Shown: piece by piece, positions 1 to 11,161 of the stretch | How the letters are laid out: each line of letters starts with the position of its first letter | Numbering within the stretch: position 1 is the first letter of the stretch | DNA from: Notospermus geniculatus | Lineage: Eukaryota; Nemertea; Pilidiophora; Heteronemertea; Lineidae | Assembly (NCBI GenBank): GCA_002633025.1 | Contig: NMRB01001432.1 | Coordinates: 46,781-110,780, forward strand | DNA length: 64,000 nucleotides | Direction of reading: 5' to 3' | Notes under the pieces: model-generated | Databases searched by the model: none | The model's input: the letters and a program-made list of their open reading frames with translations, nothing else | What the model was told of the DNA's origin: nothing | Program-made: the position numbers and the translations under genes

Positions 1-155
1 CCACAAGTGGGACCCATCCAAAAAGTCCAATATCCGTGAGGTTGGCAGCCAGAAGGGCATGGCCATCAGTGTCTATACATGCATGGCTCACTGTACACTG
101 CACACACACACTAATTACACAAGCCCCATTGTCTTTACGAGACATTACATCACCT

Positions 156-773
156 CACCTCGGGTGCAATCAAACTCCAAGCCACCAGCCTTTCCGACTA
201 ATCAAGTAACGTAAAACGCAACAGAATACATATAGCTAGAGGCAACGAGCCACGAAAATGTTGATTTTACCGCGGGTCGTCCAGAATCACCGGTGAAAAT
301 TGCACTGCATTTCCAACTTCACAAAACATGGAGCTGCCATAATGAGTTGTTCGAACTACTTTCGAGGGTCAACTCGGTCCAGTCGGATCGCAACCCGAAC
401 TCCATAAATTCCTCGGGAATCTACTCTTTTGACGTGACCGACATCCTTACTCGGGTTGAATACAGTCCGAACTCGACCACTCACGTGACAACATGGCGAC
501 CAACAGCAAAAAGTCGTCGAATTCACTGGAAAATGTGTAGTGGGATGCGCAACACAAAATGTGTAGCTGTGCGAGACTAGGTGGAAAATGGCAGCTCTCA
601 TGTTTTGTGGAATTAGAAGTGCAGTGCAAGTTTCACCGGTGATTCTGGACGACCCGCGATAAAATCAACATTTTCGTGGCTTGTTGTCTCTAGCTATATT
701 TATTCTGTTGCGTTTTACGATACTTGATTAGTCGGAAAGGCTGGTGGCTTGGAGTTTGATTGCACCCGAGGTG
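156..773. mobile_element. foldback (inverted-repeat) element, about 0.6 kb
   Basis: The left arm (156-345) matches the reverse complement of 585-773 almost base for base, starting with CACCTCGGGTGC at both ends. About 240 bp of unique sequence lies between the arms. I see no transposase and no clear target-site duplication. ORFs inside the arms run through the palindrome and are not considered genes. Confidence 0.8.
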
Positions 774-1324
774 ATTTGATTGTTATTATGAGTCATAATT
801 ATTTTAATATTGACACCCTGAAAATGCTGCATTCTGATTGGGCAATGGTTTTCTGACCGCCTCTGCTGCCTGGGAGGCCCAATTTCAGCAGGGCTTTGTG
901 TGGAGTGCATGAAGAGGAACGAGACCAAAGCCCTGATGTGGGAAGATGCCTTAGGCGCGCTGAAGCTTCACAATGAATCCACTCCGTTTCCTCGAATTAG
1001 GTGCAGAGGAAGTATGGGAAGAGGCAGAACGAAGGCAGCCTGTTGATTTGCGTGTTTTTACAGATCATACAAATCCGGGAATCACGTGCGACAGCATCCC
1101 ATGTCACTTGTTTCTGATTGGCTGTAGCAGCTGAACGTTTGTTTTCAATCACATCTTTCCGAATGTTTCAGCCTCAATTAGCCACATCCGCTGATTGGCT
1201 GCAAAATTGTCAGCTGGTTTTTTCGACATGTTGGGCTGTTAAGCCTAGTTCATACTTCGACGCAAAACCATCGGCGTCCGGCGCGCAATCAAAATCTACG
1301 GTGCCATGCATGACCGGGACCTTT
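774..1324. other. no gene recognised
   Basis: Unique sequence with no long open frame, hairpin or tandem repeat that I can support. Confidence 0.5.
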
Positions 1325-1332
1325 GTTCTGAC

Positions 1333-2583
1333 GGGAGCGTACCTATGTGTCCCGGGTTCTTTGCGTCCCGGGTTCTATGCGTCCCGGGTTCTTTGCGTCC
1401 CGGGTTCTATGCGTCCCGGGTTCTTTGTGTCCCGGGTTCTATGCATCCCTAAAGCAGTTATTTGTATGCAGGGTTCTATGTGTCCCGGGTTCTATGTGTC
1501 CCCGTTACCATGTGTCTGCCTCAGTTATGATTGGTCTTGTCGCCATTTTATTCTCAAGTGGAGTCGACGAAATCATATTTTAGTCATCATTGATGAAGTA
1601 CGTATTAACTAAAATAAATAAGCGTTAGCATTAATTTGTAGAACTTCTACGATGGAAAGCAAAAGTTTCACGGCCCGTCTACCCACAAATTACTCATGTT
1701 CAATAGGCTACATACCAACAATTACGTGTTTTTTTTGTAAAATTAATTAATCTTCCAAAATGCCGGAGATACAGTGCTGAAGAAAAAAACCTGGTAAAGA
1801 GTCAATGGACAAAATTATTATGAATTTTGATACATATTATAACGGTGGAAACATCATTAAATGTGGAAATTTGGAAGCCCCCTAATGCTCACAAATATTG
1901 TTCACTTATGAAGAGCTTAGAGGACAAAGCACATATGTCCATTTTTTAACTTTTGAGAAAAGTGGATCAAAAGATTTCATGTGCGTTGTGCCCTTTGATT
2001 TCAAATTACAGCCTAAATATTAACATAAATACGACATTTGAATGAGAGAACAGCAGTTCGTGGATCGCAGAAGATAAAAAACATCAAATACCATGAATAG
2101 TGGCGTAGTGCTGACTTGTGCCCTTTGTGCCCTAAATTTTTTAAAACCTTAATTTCTGCTCTTTAGAATGCTAATAGAGGGATAATTCCACGTCAAGGCA
2201 ATAGAGGGCTCTTCAGGCTTTCTGCTGATATATCACACTGAATAGTGCAAAAAATGGACATGTGCCCTTTGTGCTCTAAGCTCTTTTTATGCTAACGCTG
2301 ATTATTTTATTTTAGCTATTTTATTTTTTATCCTGACGATTAAAATATGAGTTTGTCGACTCCACTTGAGAATGAAATGGCGATCATAAGGCTAATCATA
2401 ACTGAGGCAGACACATGGAGCCGGGGACACATAGAACCCGGGACACATAGAACCCTGCATACAAATAACTCCTTTAGGGACACATAGAACCCTCTATAAA
2501 AATAACTGTCTTTAGGGACGCATAGAACCCGGGACGGAAAGGACCCGGGACGCATAGAACCCGGGACACATAGGGACGACCCC
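1333..2583. mobile_element. palindrome-array foldback element F1
   Basis: The ends are GGGAGCGTACCTATGTGTCC and, reverse-complemented at the right, GGGGTCGTCCCTATGTGTCC. Both arms are tandem copies of a 15-16 bp unit, GCGTCCCGGGTTCTAT, centred on the palindrome CCCGGG (1345-1505 and, inverted, 2420-2575). Arm homology continues inward: 1510-1590 pairs with 2335-2420, 1605-1632 with 2289-2315, and 1908-1955 with 2250-2296. A perfect 8-bp direct repeat, GTTCTGAC, flanks the element at 1325-1332 and 2584-2591. That length is typical of hAT-type insertion. No transposase is visible. Confidence 0.85.
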
Positions 2584-2747
2584 GTTCTGACATGTTACGT
2601 ACTTCCTTACATGATCTTTCAGTGCCGCCAGCAAGAAAATCGGTAATTAAGCGGGAAGTTAGACGCGGACAGATCATCTCTTGTTGTGAATTGCGATCAT
2701 CAAGGGTGTTTATCCACACGTGTACAAGCCTGTTTTAACCAGCGTAC

Positions 2748-2804
2748 AAAAGTTATCCGCGTCTAGGCTAATCGCGCGATGATCACCCTTTATGAATACG
2801 GCCC
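2748..2804 (-). repeat. fragment of the GGGCCGTATTCA MITE family (one arm)
   Basis: The segment ending in ATCGCGCGATGATCACCC and TGAATACGGCCC matches the right arm of the complete element at 15197-15345. The left arm is not recognisable here. Confidence 0.6.
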
Positions 2805-3425
2805 ATGAAATTCCGTGCTTTTTCACGTAATCATTCATCCTGGTTCTATTGTATATTGGTTTTGAAATTAGATCAATCCATAAACCACAAATCAAACCAC
2901 AAATGAATGCCTACCTATACCGTCCCGGTTCTTATATTAGCCATCCTACTTCAAGCAGATAACTGGCCAGCAACCGAAACCCACCTGTACAAATCGTGGA
3001 TCCGTTTGGGGTGGGGCGTATATATACATGCGTACGCATGCGTCATTCGATGCGTCTCAAGTGAGCATGACAGAGCGGAATATTATTCGCGGATACACAT
3101 TATGGTACCATATCTAAGTGCCTAAAAATAGCGGACGGTTTTTCTGATTTCTTAAGTGAAGATCGATCCCGTTGTTGTTCGGCCTGATCATTTGTCGTGG
3201 CTGATATCTCTGATATCTTATCAGTCACAAATGAAAGAAGAAGGAAGGCAAATAAGTAGTGGCAACAATGCTGTCTACGTGAACAAGCCCAAACATTTTA
3301 TAGGGAATCATAGACGTAAAAATGTGGGCAAAAAGAAAACGTGTGCACCTGCCTCATAATATGTACGTCATCGCGTGTTATTTCGCTTCCAACGTCAGAG
3401 GTCCAGATACATGGACCGCACCCTT
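2805..3425. other. no gene recognised
   Basis: Only short open frames without conserved motifs are present. Confidence 0.5.
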
Positions 3426-3427
3426 TC

Positions 3428-3700
3428 AAGTAATAATTAATGATGATGATAATGGCGAGTTCTTATATAGCGCTTCATAGCGTATTACGCTCTCTAAGTG
3501 CTTCACACATTATTACCCCAGCCTATGATTCAGAAACCTTTCTGTAGAAACCAAAGGGCAGCCACAATATAGCGCACACGATGGACATTTCAGGCCAGTT
3601 GAGAGTTACAGAGTGGCACGGCCGGGGATCGAACCCACGATCTTCCGATCACGAGTCCTCAGCCCTAACCAATGCCACCGCATTACGACTGATCCTGAGG
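3428..3700 (-). mobile_element. tRNA-derived SINE
   Basis: On the minus strand the head reads GGTGGCATTGG (an A-box-like block near 3669-3679), followed by GGTTCGATCCCC (a B box, 3624-3635), spaced as in a tRNA promoter. A body then ends in a (CAT)n tail next to 3430. The body segment with AAGTGCTTCACA and ATTATTACCCC recurs near 4930 and 14040. It cannot be a functional tRNA because no acceptor stem closes. The layout is that of tRNA-head SINEs with a CR1/L2-like tail. Confidence 0.6.
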
Positions 3701-3726
3701 CCTTTATTAGTATCAGCAGCCGTAAG

Positions 3727-4561
3727 TTTAACCCTTTCGGTCCTAACTAAAAGTGAAAAGTGTCCATTTCGTAACATGAATTTCTGATGTCCCTACAAAA
3801 ACGCGCATAGCTCCCAAAATATGCAACCTAAACTGGTGACAAGCACTCATTCTGGAGGCAGCTAAATGGGCCACGACCTCATGCAGGTTTGGTTCTTCCA
3901 AAATGTCTGTGAGAGAAACAGGCCAGAGCCGAAGATGCAAGTTGTGAGGAAATACTCGCATTCGGCCTACGTTTTCGTCAGGTTGCCAATCTTTAAGCGT
4001 CCATATCTCCATAACCGTTGCTCCTACGCGTCTGAAAATTGGGCAAAATAAGGCTACTGTTTTCTACTCTTTTGGCGCTAGTTGCGTCGTCGTAGCTGCT
4101 TCCGTTCCGAAGATATAGCCATTTTGTCACAAGTCAGACTTGTACTGTCAATGTAGACACAGAATGTAAATGTCATCAAATGTCATAGAATGTAATGCCC
4201 CCCGATATCAGATGCCCGCTTCTTTTGTTCAGGGGACATCTGGTAACAGAAGTTCCTGTCTGTTAGTGTCCGGCCTATTGTAGCTGCCGCTTATTCCGTC
4301 AGAATCTATTGTTGTGGGGCATCTCATATCGGGGGGCATGACATTCTACGACACCGGAACAAACGCTGAAACGCAATTTTAGCCAGGTCTTCGAACGGAG
4401 CAAAATCGCGTGTTGAGAGGGGGGTAGTCTCGCATTAAAAAATACGCAAAGCAGACATCAATCGGTCTACTGGTTACGATTCTAGGTCAATTTGAATGTC
4501 AGAGGGTGTGTGGTACAGGCCTATCTTGACCAAAGTCAAGACTCGGCGCGAAGGGGTTAAA
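3727..4561. mobile_element. TTTAACCC-ended dispersed repeat, copy 1
   Basis: It starts TTTAACCCTTTCGGTCC and ends with the inverted version (GGCGCGAAGGGGTTAAA), so it has short terminal inverted repeats. Other copies are at about 7541-8406, 13015-13677 and 30071-30697. The minus-strand open frame inside (3743-4012) recurs as a shorter, altered frame at 13081-13299. It reads like chance coding in a repeat, not a transposase. Confidence 0.7.
4186..4348. mobile_element. small MITE nested in the TTTAACCC repeat
   Basis: TAGAATGTAATGCCCCCCGA at the left is mirrored by the block with GGGGGGCATGACATTCTA at the right. The homologous copy at 13015-13677 lacks this segment, so it serves as an approximate empty site. 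A fragment of the same family (GATGCCCCGATATCAGATGC) lies near 42541. Confidence 0.7.
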
Positions 4562-5376
4562 GAGGTATATAGGCCAATGGGTGGGTCGTTTTTTACTTGG
4601 GTTCCGATGAAAATTTCCGGTTTAACATCTGTCAATACTCCCTATTTTTTCAGTGTTTCCCTCTTTGTATCGAGAACGTACTAACGATAGACAGCTAGAG
4701 AGACCAACTGTTCAAAAGGGCAGTTCAATAAGGGAGAACATTCACACACGGCAACACTGATAGATGTTACACCGAGAGGAACATGGATGATTCTTGGAGA
4801 AGATTCCGACTCTTGGAGAATCAACTTTCACCTTTTCTTTTACTCGGTCATACGATAAAAATACAATAATGTGTGGGCTTAATAATGTGTGGGCTAAAAG
4901 TGCCTTTTACATTTAAGTGTCAAGGCACTTCACAATTATTACCCCAGCTATAGGTCTTTTCATTCCAATTTCATTTCTACACTCTCTGGGGAGTATTACA
5001 TTCAGCAATCATTATACCCAGCAATCAAACTGAACCAAATCGATGTGATATCATATTGTTTATGGACTTTTCCTCGTATGCCAGCCAGCACGTCCTTAGA
5101 TCGAGAAAATTACAAGTTTCTTTTTCATCAATCCAGTTAGAACTCACCTGATAACAGGGCACTTGAGATTCAATATACGACGAGTAACAACAAACACAAG
5201 CATACGGTGAAAAGAATCCAGCAGTCAAATTGAACTGAAGGGGGTTTACACTAGGTTGCACCGGATTGCAAGTTACTGCAACCTGCATCTTCTTGCAGAT
5301 TAGCTGTGACGTTTACACATAGCAACATAGTAACTTCGTCAAATGCATGGAGGAAGTGTGTGCATGCAGTGATTAA

Positions 5377-6884
5377 GGGCTAGGTTCACCGACCAAAATT
5401 TCCAATCCCAGTTTTCTAAAAAGTCAAATATCTTGAAAATGGCCCAATGTTATTACTTTGCACCTACACATAAAGTATCAGGATGACAACGTGATAATTA
5501 AAACGCCACATTAATGTCTGGCCGATCCACTCATTAGCTGAAACAAAGGGTACAACTTTCGGTACATAATGCCGCCTTATTACAAAGAACTAAGAGATTA
5601 TCTTCTGTATACTATTAACTTTGGTTTGTATCTACACGGCAATGAAGCCAGAATTCAAAAATTTGTTTCCATTGTTGAGAAAATCTCAAATTTGTCAGAA
5701 CTATCTCAAGCTATGCCCTTTATTCGAGGTTTGACCACTCCACACATGAGCAATAACAACAATTGACTGCTATGGTAACTCAATGACTTGTATTGTGGNC
5801 TATTTTCCCATTGCTATGGAGGTAAAAAGCATGTATGATTATCATCAAGTACAGACGGTGTGTCACACCTTGGATGAGGCATACCATCCCAGTCCAACAC
5901 AACATGACTGTGCTGATACTAATGCATAATGCAAACATGCTGGTCTCAGTTATTTTATACTACTGATGGTGAACACTAGTGTAAACAAATCATAATTAGC
6001 CTTCTCAGAAAGATTAGCCTTCTCAATATAAACAACAAGGAGTCACTGAGGTTCACAGAAACCCAGCACATGTGGTCTCAGGCATTGAGATCATGCCGAG
6101 CTTCAGTCGCAGAGCTGACTTCAGAGTTGGCAAGGAGTCCGAACACCAGGGTGCCCTGCATGATTAAGAATAAGATTGAATCTGCAGCCAGAGTCAAGAG
6201 CATCAAGAGTGCAATATCATGATGACTGTCATCATAAAGACATTGATGTCTTTATGCTGTCATAATCTTAGGCCTAAACCACTTGACCTGCACGGCTGTC
6301 CATCACTTCGTTTTGTCATTTCGTCATTTTGCTGTTTTGACAAATCCGGATAAAAGTATAATTTTGGGTGGTTCCATAGTTTCCTGGGTGGTTTCATGGT
6401 TTCATGGGTGGTTCCATGGTTTCATCGTTCCAATGTTTAGAACCAACCATTCTGAATAGGAGTGGGGCTATCAGTATGCAGTGCATTGAGTTCAGAGGGT
6501 TTTAATAGTCTAGAAGCCCCTGTCTTAGGACTCACATTTGAGCTGAAAATAATATCGAGCAAAAACACCATTTTAGTCAGTTTCCGCATCAAATTTTGAA
6601 ATTCTGGCTTCATTGCCGTGTAGATACAAACCTTAAGTTACAAGTACACAGAAAATAATATCTTTGTTCTTTGTCTCAAAGCTGAATTATGTACTGAAAG
6701 GTTGGCCTTTGTTTTAGCTAATTGGCTCATCAGCAAGTGACAAACTTCACATTTTTGTTATCACTCTGTCTCTCTGATACATTTAGCTTTAGTGTAGCTG
6801 CAAGTTAAAATGGCTAAGTCATTTCAAAGATATTTGACATTTTTAAAAACTGGACTCAGAAAATTTGGTCGGTGAACCTAGCCC
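5377..6884. mobile_element. TTAA-flanked element with about 300-bp terminal inverted repeats
   Basis: It begins GGGCTAGGTTCACCGACC and ends with the inverse. Arms of roughly 300 bp (5377-5680 and 6590-6884) are homologous but diverged. TTAA lies on both sides (5373-5376, 6885-6888), the target-site duplication type of piggyBac transposons, although the GGGC ends are not the usual CCY ends of that family. There is no transposase frame; a 65-codon open frame at 5569-5766 is not conserved in the other arm. Confidence 0.7.
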
Positions 6885-6902
6885 TTAAGTTACACGCGAC
6901 TA

Positions 6903-7242
6903 AAGGTGACATTCCACGTGAGAGTTTTCTCGGAGAAGTTTGCTCTCAGACACAAAGTCGCATGTGGACATCGCTCTGCGAACAGCTGTACGAGAGTGGT
7001 CAATTAATGTCAGAAGTTTGTAGCTGAGCGATTTTATGTCATGTGGACGCAGAAAAGGTAGATTATGTCAGACACTTTTTATAGTGTCAGACAGTGCTCG
7101 CAGTGAATAGGACATGTTCTATCCTGCAATAAAGTTCCTGAGAATTTCAATGCATTTGTTTAGAGACCTTCAAAGATGTCAAAGATGTCGACAGTCGGCT
7201 GAGAGAAAATGTCGACATTTTCTCTCACGTGGAATGTCGCCT
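6903..7242. mobile_element. TA-flanked MITE
   Basis: The terminal inverted repeat AAGGTGACATTCCACGTGAG is mirrored at the right by CACGTGGAATGTCGCCTT. The element sits between two TA dinucleotides (6901-6902, 7243-7244). Removing it leaves the continuous MITE sequence ACGCGACTAAGTCTTAATCG. TA duplication is the Tc1/mariner signature. Confidence 0.7.
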
Positions 7243-7677
7243 TAAGTCTTAATCGCGAGTGAGTTGATCACCCTTTTTTGAATACGGCCCACATGTAGGC
7301 TACAGTTCAAAATGCCTGCTGTATTTGTGTCAGCAGCAGGCGCCGCTCATAAGCTTTCATCAAATGCCGCCGGTTAAACAAAACTTGATGCAGCAGAGGA
7401 CTTCCTAATCTGCACGGCGCAAGCCCATAGGACGGTAGCGTCTGCCTGATTTGGTCACGTGACAGCACTCGCCAGAGGATGTTGACATCTTGACAGCTCG
7501 AAGACAAATTAGGTGGCGCCCTCCGAACGTCGTGGGGTCTATCATGTTCTGAGCTTTAATTTGGAAAGTGCACATTGGGCAACACGAATTTCTGATTTGT
7601 TTACAAAAACGCCTAACTCGAAATTACAACCAAAACTGGCACTAAACCAATCATTCTGGAGGCAACGAAATGGGCCA

Positions 7678-7781
7678 GGGAGGTCTTGCCGTTTGACGGG
7701 TGCTAAAATGTGCATGCAACTCGCAAACAATAGAATTTCTATTGTTTGCACATTTTAGCGCCCGTCAAACGGCAAGGCCTG
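7678..7781. mobile_element. near-perfect hairpin insertion
   Basis: The block with GTCTTGCCGTTTGACGGG is mirrored by CCCGTCAAACGGCAAGGC around the core ACAATAGAATTTCTATTGT. It is flanked by GGGCCA on both sides (7672-7677, 7782-7787). The related copies near 13150 and 30215 have no hairpin at this point. Confidence 0.75.
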
Positions 7782-7895
7782 GGGCCACGACCTCATGTAG
7801 TTTTGCTTGTTCCAAAATGTCTGTGAGAGAAACAGTCCAGATCCTAAGATTCAAGTTGTGAGGAAATAGTCAAATTCTGCCTACGTTTTTGTCAG

Positions 7896-8052
7896 ATAAA
7901 TAAAAAGGCAATTTCCAAAGTTTTGCGAATTTTCGACCCCAACCGGGGTCTTCTTCAGGCTGGAACTTTACAATCCGAAACTCTAGAAGAGACTGAGCTG
8001 AAACCCAAGTGTAGATATGAAGTTTTTGACGTTTTTCTGACGTTTTTGTCAG
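7896..8052 (-). mobile_element. short insertion with 12-bp direct repeats (retroposon-like)
   Basis: The repeat CGTTTTTGTCAG occurs at 7884-7895 and 8041-8052, and the other copies have it once. On the minus strand the insert ends in an A/T-rich tail (CTTTTTATTTAT). It contains CTGAAGAAGACCCCGGTTGG, a stem-forming motif common in LINE and Penelope 3' ends. The long target duplication fits target-primed insertion. Confidence 0.55.
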
Positions 8053-9189
8053 GTTGCGTATCATTAAACGTCTATATCTCGAAATAACCGTTGCTCGTAC
8101 GTGTCTGAAAATTGGCCAGAATGGCGCTACGTTTTTCTACGCTTCCTTTTGGTGCTAGTTGCGTCTTCGTAGCTGCTTCCGTTCCGGAGAAATATCCATT
8201 TTGTCACAACTAGTCAGATTTGCACTTTGGAGTCAGTAAATCGAGACCTCAGGACAAACGTTAAAACGCAATTGTCTCGCATTCAAAAATATGCAAAGAG
8301 AACATCAATCGGTCTGCTAGTTATGATTCTATGTCAGTTTGAATGTTCGAGGGTGTGTGGTACAGGCCACTATCGCCAAACGGCGAGTTTGGGCGCGTAA
8401 GCGTTAACTGAATTTCTGGAATTCTCAAGTCCATGAGAAAGTAGGGTGAAATGTTGGTCTAAGTGAAAGGAACTAAAATTTCCTGTCACTATCCCATACA
8501 TGGTCTCGATCGCAGACTCATCCCTCTGGGATGACCACAGATATTCAGATGGTTTGTTTGTAAGTTGTTTATTAATTACAAAATCATCTATACAAAGAGA
8601 AGGTAATCAGGGCCTAGGCACGAGCATTATCTGGCCCGGATTTTCTAACAAAATTACAAAAAATTACATAAATTACAAAAAGTGTTAAATGGCAACTTAA
8701 TACATGTATATGCATTATAAACAAAAGAAGTTACAAGTGATGTTACATTGTATAATGGCAACTTACCGGTAATATACAAAGAATGGCAAATAAAAACAGA
8801 TACTATCACAAGGTTTGATCTTGGAATTTTTGATTGATTAGCAACTTTGCGAATCAAAATTTGTTAAACACATGATTTGATTAGCAATTCTATAATTTGA
8901 TTAGCAGTGTGTTCGAGAATCACCGAGCCCTACCTGTAGTGTGTTTAAAATAGCTGACTCATGTATGCAGACAGCGACGACGACAGGGATAGCGATCTAC
9001 TGCCTAGAGATGGTGCGACGATTAGTCGACATCGTTAGGTCTTGCAACGCACGCAATCCATGTATTGTGATAAGGATGTCTGTTTAGTTCGGTCTGCACC
9101 TTAGAGATGGCGCGACGGTTAGGCCAACGTTCTACTATTTCCACCACGGATAGGTCTAAGTCGTGAAGTAGCATAAAATGGAAGGCGCT

Positions 9190-10294
9190 TATGGCAAGCG
9201 GATTGTCCAGTTATTCAATAAACCTATATTTTTGCACTAAAACCTAGTTTTTTGCTCATAAAACTTACTTTTTGCGGAGAAAATATAGGTTTTTTGACAA
9301 AAACTAAGTTTTTTGAGCAAAAAACCTAGTTTTTATCATAAAACTTATATTTTTACAATAAAACCTGGTTTTTTGCAATAAAACTAAGTTTTTTGCGATA
9401 AAATATAGGTTTTTCAATCATCAGCATAAAACTTAGTTTTTTGTACAAAAATGTTAGTTTTTCGTCAATAACTGGACAAACAGCCAAAAACCTACATTTA
9501 TGCTTAAAAAACCTGGTTTTATACAAAAACTTAGTTTTTCTTCAATAAAACCTGTATTTTTGTAGAAAATATAGGTTTCTTGAATAACTGGACAAACGGC
9601 GTACAAAAACCTAGTTTTTGTCAGGAAACTTACATTTTCTACCTCGTCCCATGTGTACGATTTCGCTGTAATATTGGGACGAGGATAGGAAACCTCGGCC
9701 CCACATGGTACTTCATGCTTTCACCCACCATTCACTTGGATGTTCGTAGTGGAAGCACGCTGAACTGCGCATTGCAAACAATGGGCACTGGGGACGGGTA
9801 TTTTACCAACCTCGTACCGACGAAATCATCTTGGTCAGTGGGACCGAGGTTTAAAAAGGTAGGTTTCTGATAAAAACTAGGTTTTTATCAAAAACCTACT
9901 TTTTATGGCATAAAACTTAGTTTTAGTCAAAAAACTTGGTTTTTTGACTGATAAACTTAGTTTTATGGAATAACTGGACATTTCAGTGCAGAAACTTACA
10001 TTTTTGTCGATAAAATGGGGGTTGTTTGGCATAAAACCAGGTTTTTTGTCATAAAATATAGGTTTTTTACAAAAACTAAGTTTTTTGACAAAAACCTATA
10101 TTTTATGAAGCAAAAAACTAAGTTTTCTTCTATAAAACTTGGTTTTAGACAAAAACTAGGTTTTTTGCTCAAAAAACTTAGTTTTTGTCAAAAAACCTAT
10201 ATTTTCTCCACAAAAACTAAGTTTTATGAGCAAAAAACTAGGTTTTAGTGCAAAAATATAGGTTTTTTGAATAACTGGACAATCCGCTTGCCAT
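9190..10294. mobile_element. palindrome-array foldback element F2
   Basis: The ends are TATGGCAAGCGGATTGTCCA and the inverse (GGACAATCCGCTTGCCAT), flanked by AGGCGCT at 9183-9189 and 10295-10301. The duplicate region at 31486-31492 has AGGCGCT once with no insert, which gives a direct empty site. Both arms are strings of units of about 20 bp built on AAAACYWRGTTTT-type palindromes separated by short A/T linkers; the phrase AATAACTGGACA recurs as punctuation. The centre (about 9600-9860) is unique and holds smaller inverted motifs (AACCTCGTCCCA and TGGGACGAGG). There is no transposase. The open frame at 10015-10248 is a product of the repeat. Confidence 0.85.
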
Positions 10295-10385
10295 AGGCGC
10301 TGCTTTGATTCGCTACCAGTGCGAATCATGTTAAGATTTTTTTCTCTTTAATTCGCAAAGTGCCATTTTTCATTCGCAAACTGCG

Positions 10386-10720
10386 ATGCGATATGATATG
10401 ATATTTTATTTCGACCAACATAAGAAAATAATACAATAAATTAAACACAGAAAGTAAGGTCAGGAGCCCATTAACAAGATCAAAAGATCGCTTCCGTTTC
10501 GGCCCCCTTGAAAGATAGTTACATATAGAAATGAATGAACATAAATTTATATTAAACTAAAACAAGACGGAAACCAATGACGTCGAAATAGATAGTAATA
10601 CAATAGTAATATGGACAGTAACATCATGACATGGATATGACATTGATAGTAATATATACATAGATTAATTCACTACAAGTAAACAAACATTACAATGTGG
10701 TATAGAACACGTGGAGTTAT
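10386..10720 (-). mobile_element. LINE 3' end fragment
   Basis: On the minus strand the segment ends TTGGTCGAAATAAAATATCA, followed by a short (ATATC)n tail, with a GGGGGCCGAAACGGAAGCGA block upstream. Such GGCCGAAACG stems and terminal microsatellites are typical of CR1/L2/Jockey LINE 3' ends. The duplicate lies at 31556-31925. Confidence 0.5.
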
Positions 10721-11004
10721 AACCATTTGATATGTTGTTTTTGTGATAATTAATAAAACCAGGTAAACTGTGAGTTGTGAGCTTTTCAGAAACAATTCTA
10801 GGATGGGGTTAAATACATGCACAATACTAACAAAGAGTAGCCATCTGTTTCCTTCATTTTTTATTGCTATGGTAACTGCACGTAACTAGAGAATGACTAC
10901 AACACGTCGCTCATTGTTGAGATCAACATCAGTCTTAGACCGACGGAACACGTGTTGTAGGTTGCAGACCCCCTTTTCTCAGAAAAGTCAGGTCACTTGT
11001 CTTG

Positions 11005-11109
11005 AGGGTCCATATTCATAAAATTTCATGTACTTAAGTCTAAGTGTGACACTTTTCCTTTGTTCAACACGTTGACTTAAGTACCGGTATATATATGAAT
11101 ATGGGCCCT
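11005..11109. mobile_element. MITE, AGGGTCCATATTCATAAA family, copy 1
   Basis: The terminal inverted repeat AGGGTCCATATTCATAAA is mirrored at the right by the block with ATGAATATGGGCCCT. The inside carries paired ACTTAAGT motifs. Other copies are at 20084-20194 and 32208-32311. Confidence 0.65.
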
Positions 11110-11161
11110 GAAGAATAGCATCTCTCTAGCTACGCACGAAGTGACTCATAATTGCCCCGAG

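Larger units (their letters stand above)
3695..5335. repeat. long duplicated segment, copy A (partner 12990-14450)
   Basis: From TTAGTATCAGCAGCCGT onward the sequence matches 12990-14450 in the same orientation. The match covers the TTTAACCC-ended repeat, the ATAATGTGTGGGCTTAATAA block and the segment ending in GCAACCTGCA. The main length difference is the MITE at 4186-4348, which is absent from the partner. Confidence 0.8.
5342..7290. mobile_element. GGGCCGTATTCA MITE carrying two further insertions
   Basis: Pieces at 5345-5372, 6889-6902 and 7245-7290 line up in order with the complete MITE at 15197-15345 (reverse complement). They cover the GGAAGTGTGTGCAT core, the TTACACGCG block, and the TCTTAATCGCGAG block ending in GAATACGGCCC. 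The gaps are filled exactly by the elements at 5377-6884 and 6903-7242. Confidence 0.7.
7541..8406. mobile_element. TTTAACCC-ended dispersed repeat, copy 2, with two insertions
   Basis: Homologous to 30071-30697. It holds a hairpin element (7678-7781) and a 157-bp insertion (7896-8052) that the other copies lack. Its left terminus is degraded. Confidence 0.65.

Noticed and set aside
3624-3679. tRNA gene
   Set aside because: A and B boxes are present but no cloverleaf closes and a SINE body and tail follow.
3743-4012. Minus-strand frame recurring at 13081-13299
   Set aside because: The shared stretch is limited to duplicated repeat DNA, lengths differ, and no transposase motif is present.
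10015-10248. Plus-strand 77-codon frame
   Set aside because: Encoded by the A/T palindrome array of F2; biased to F, K and T by the repeat.
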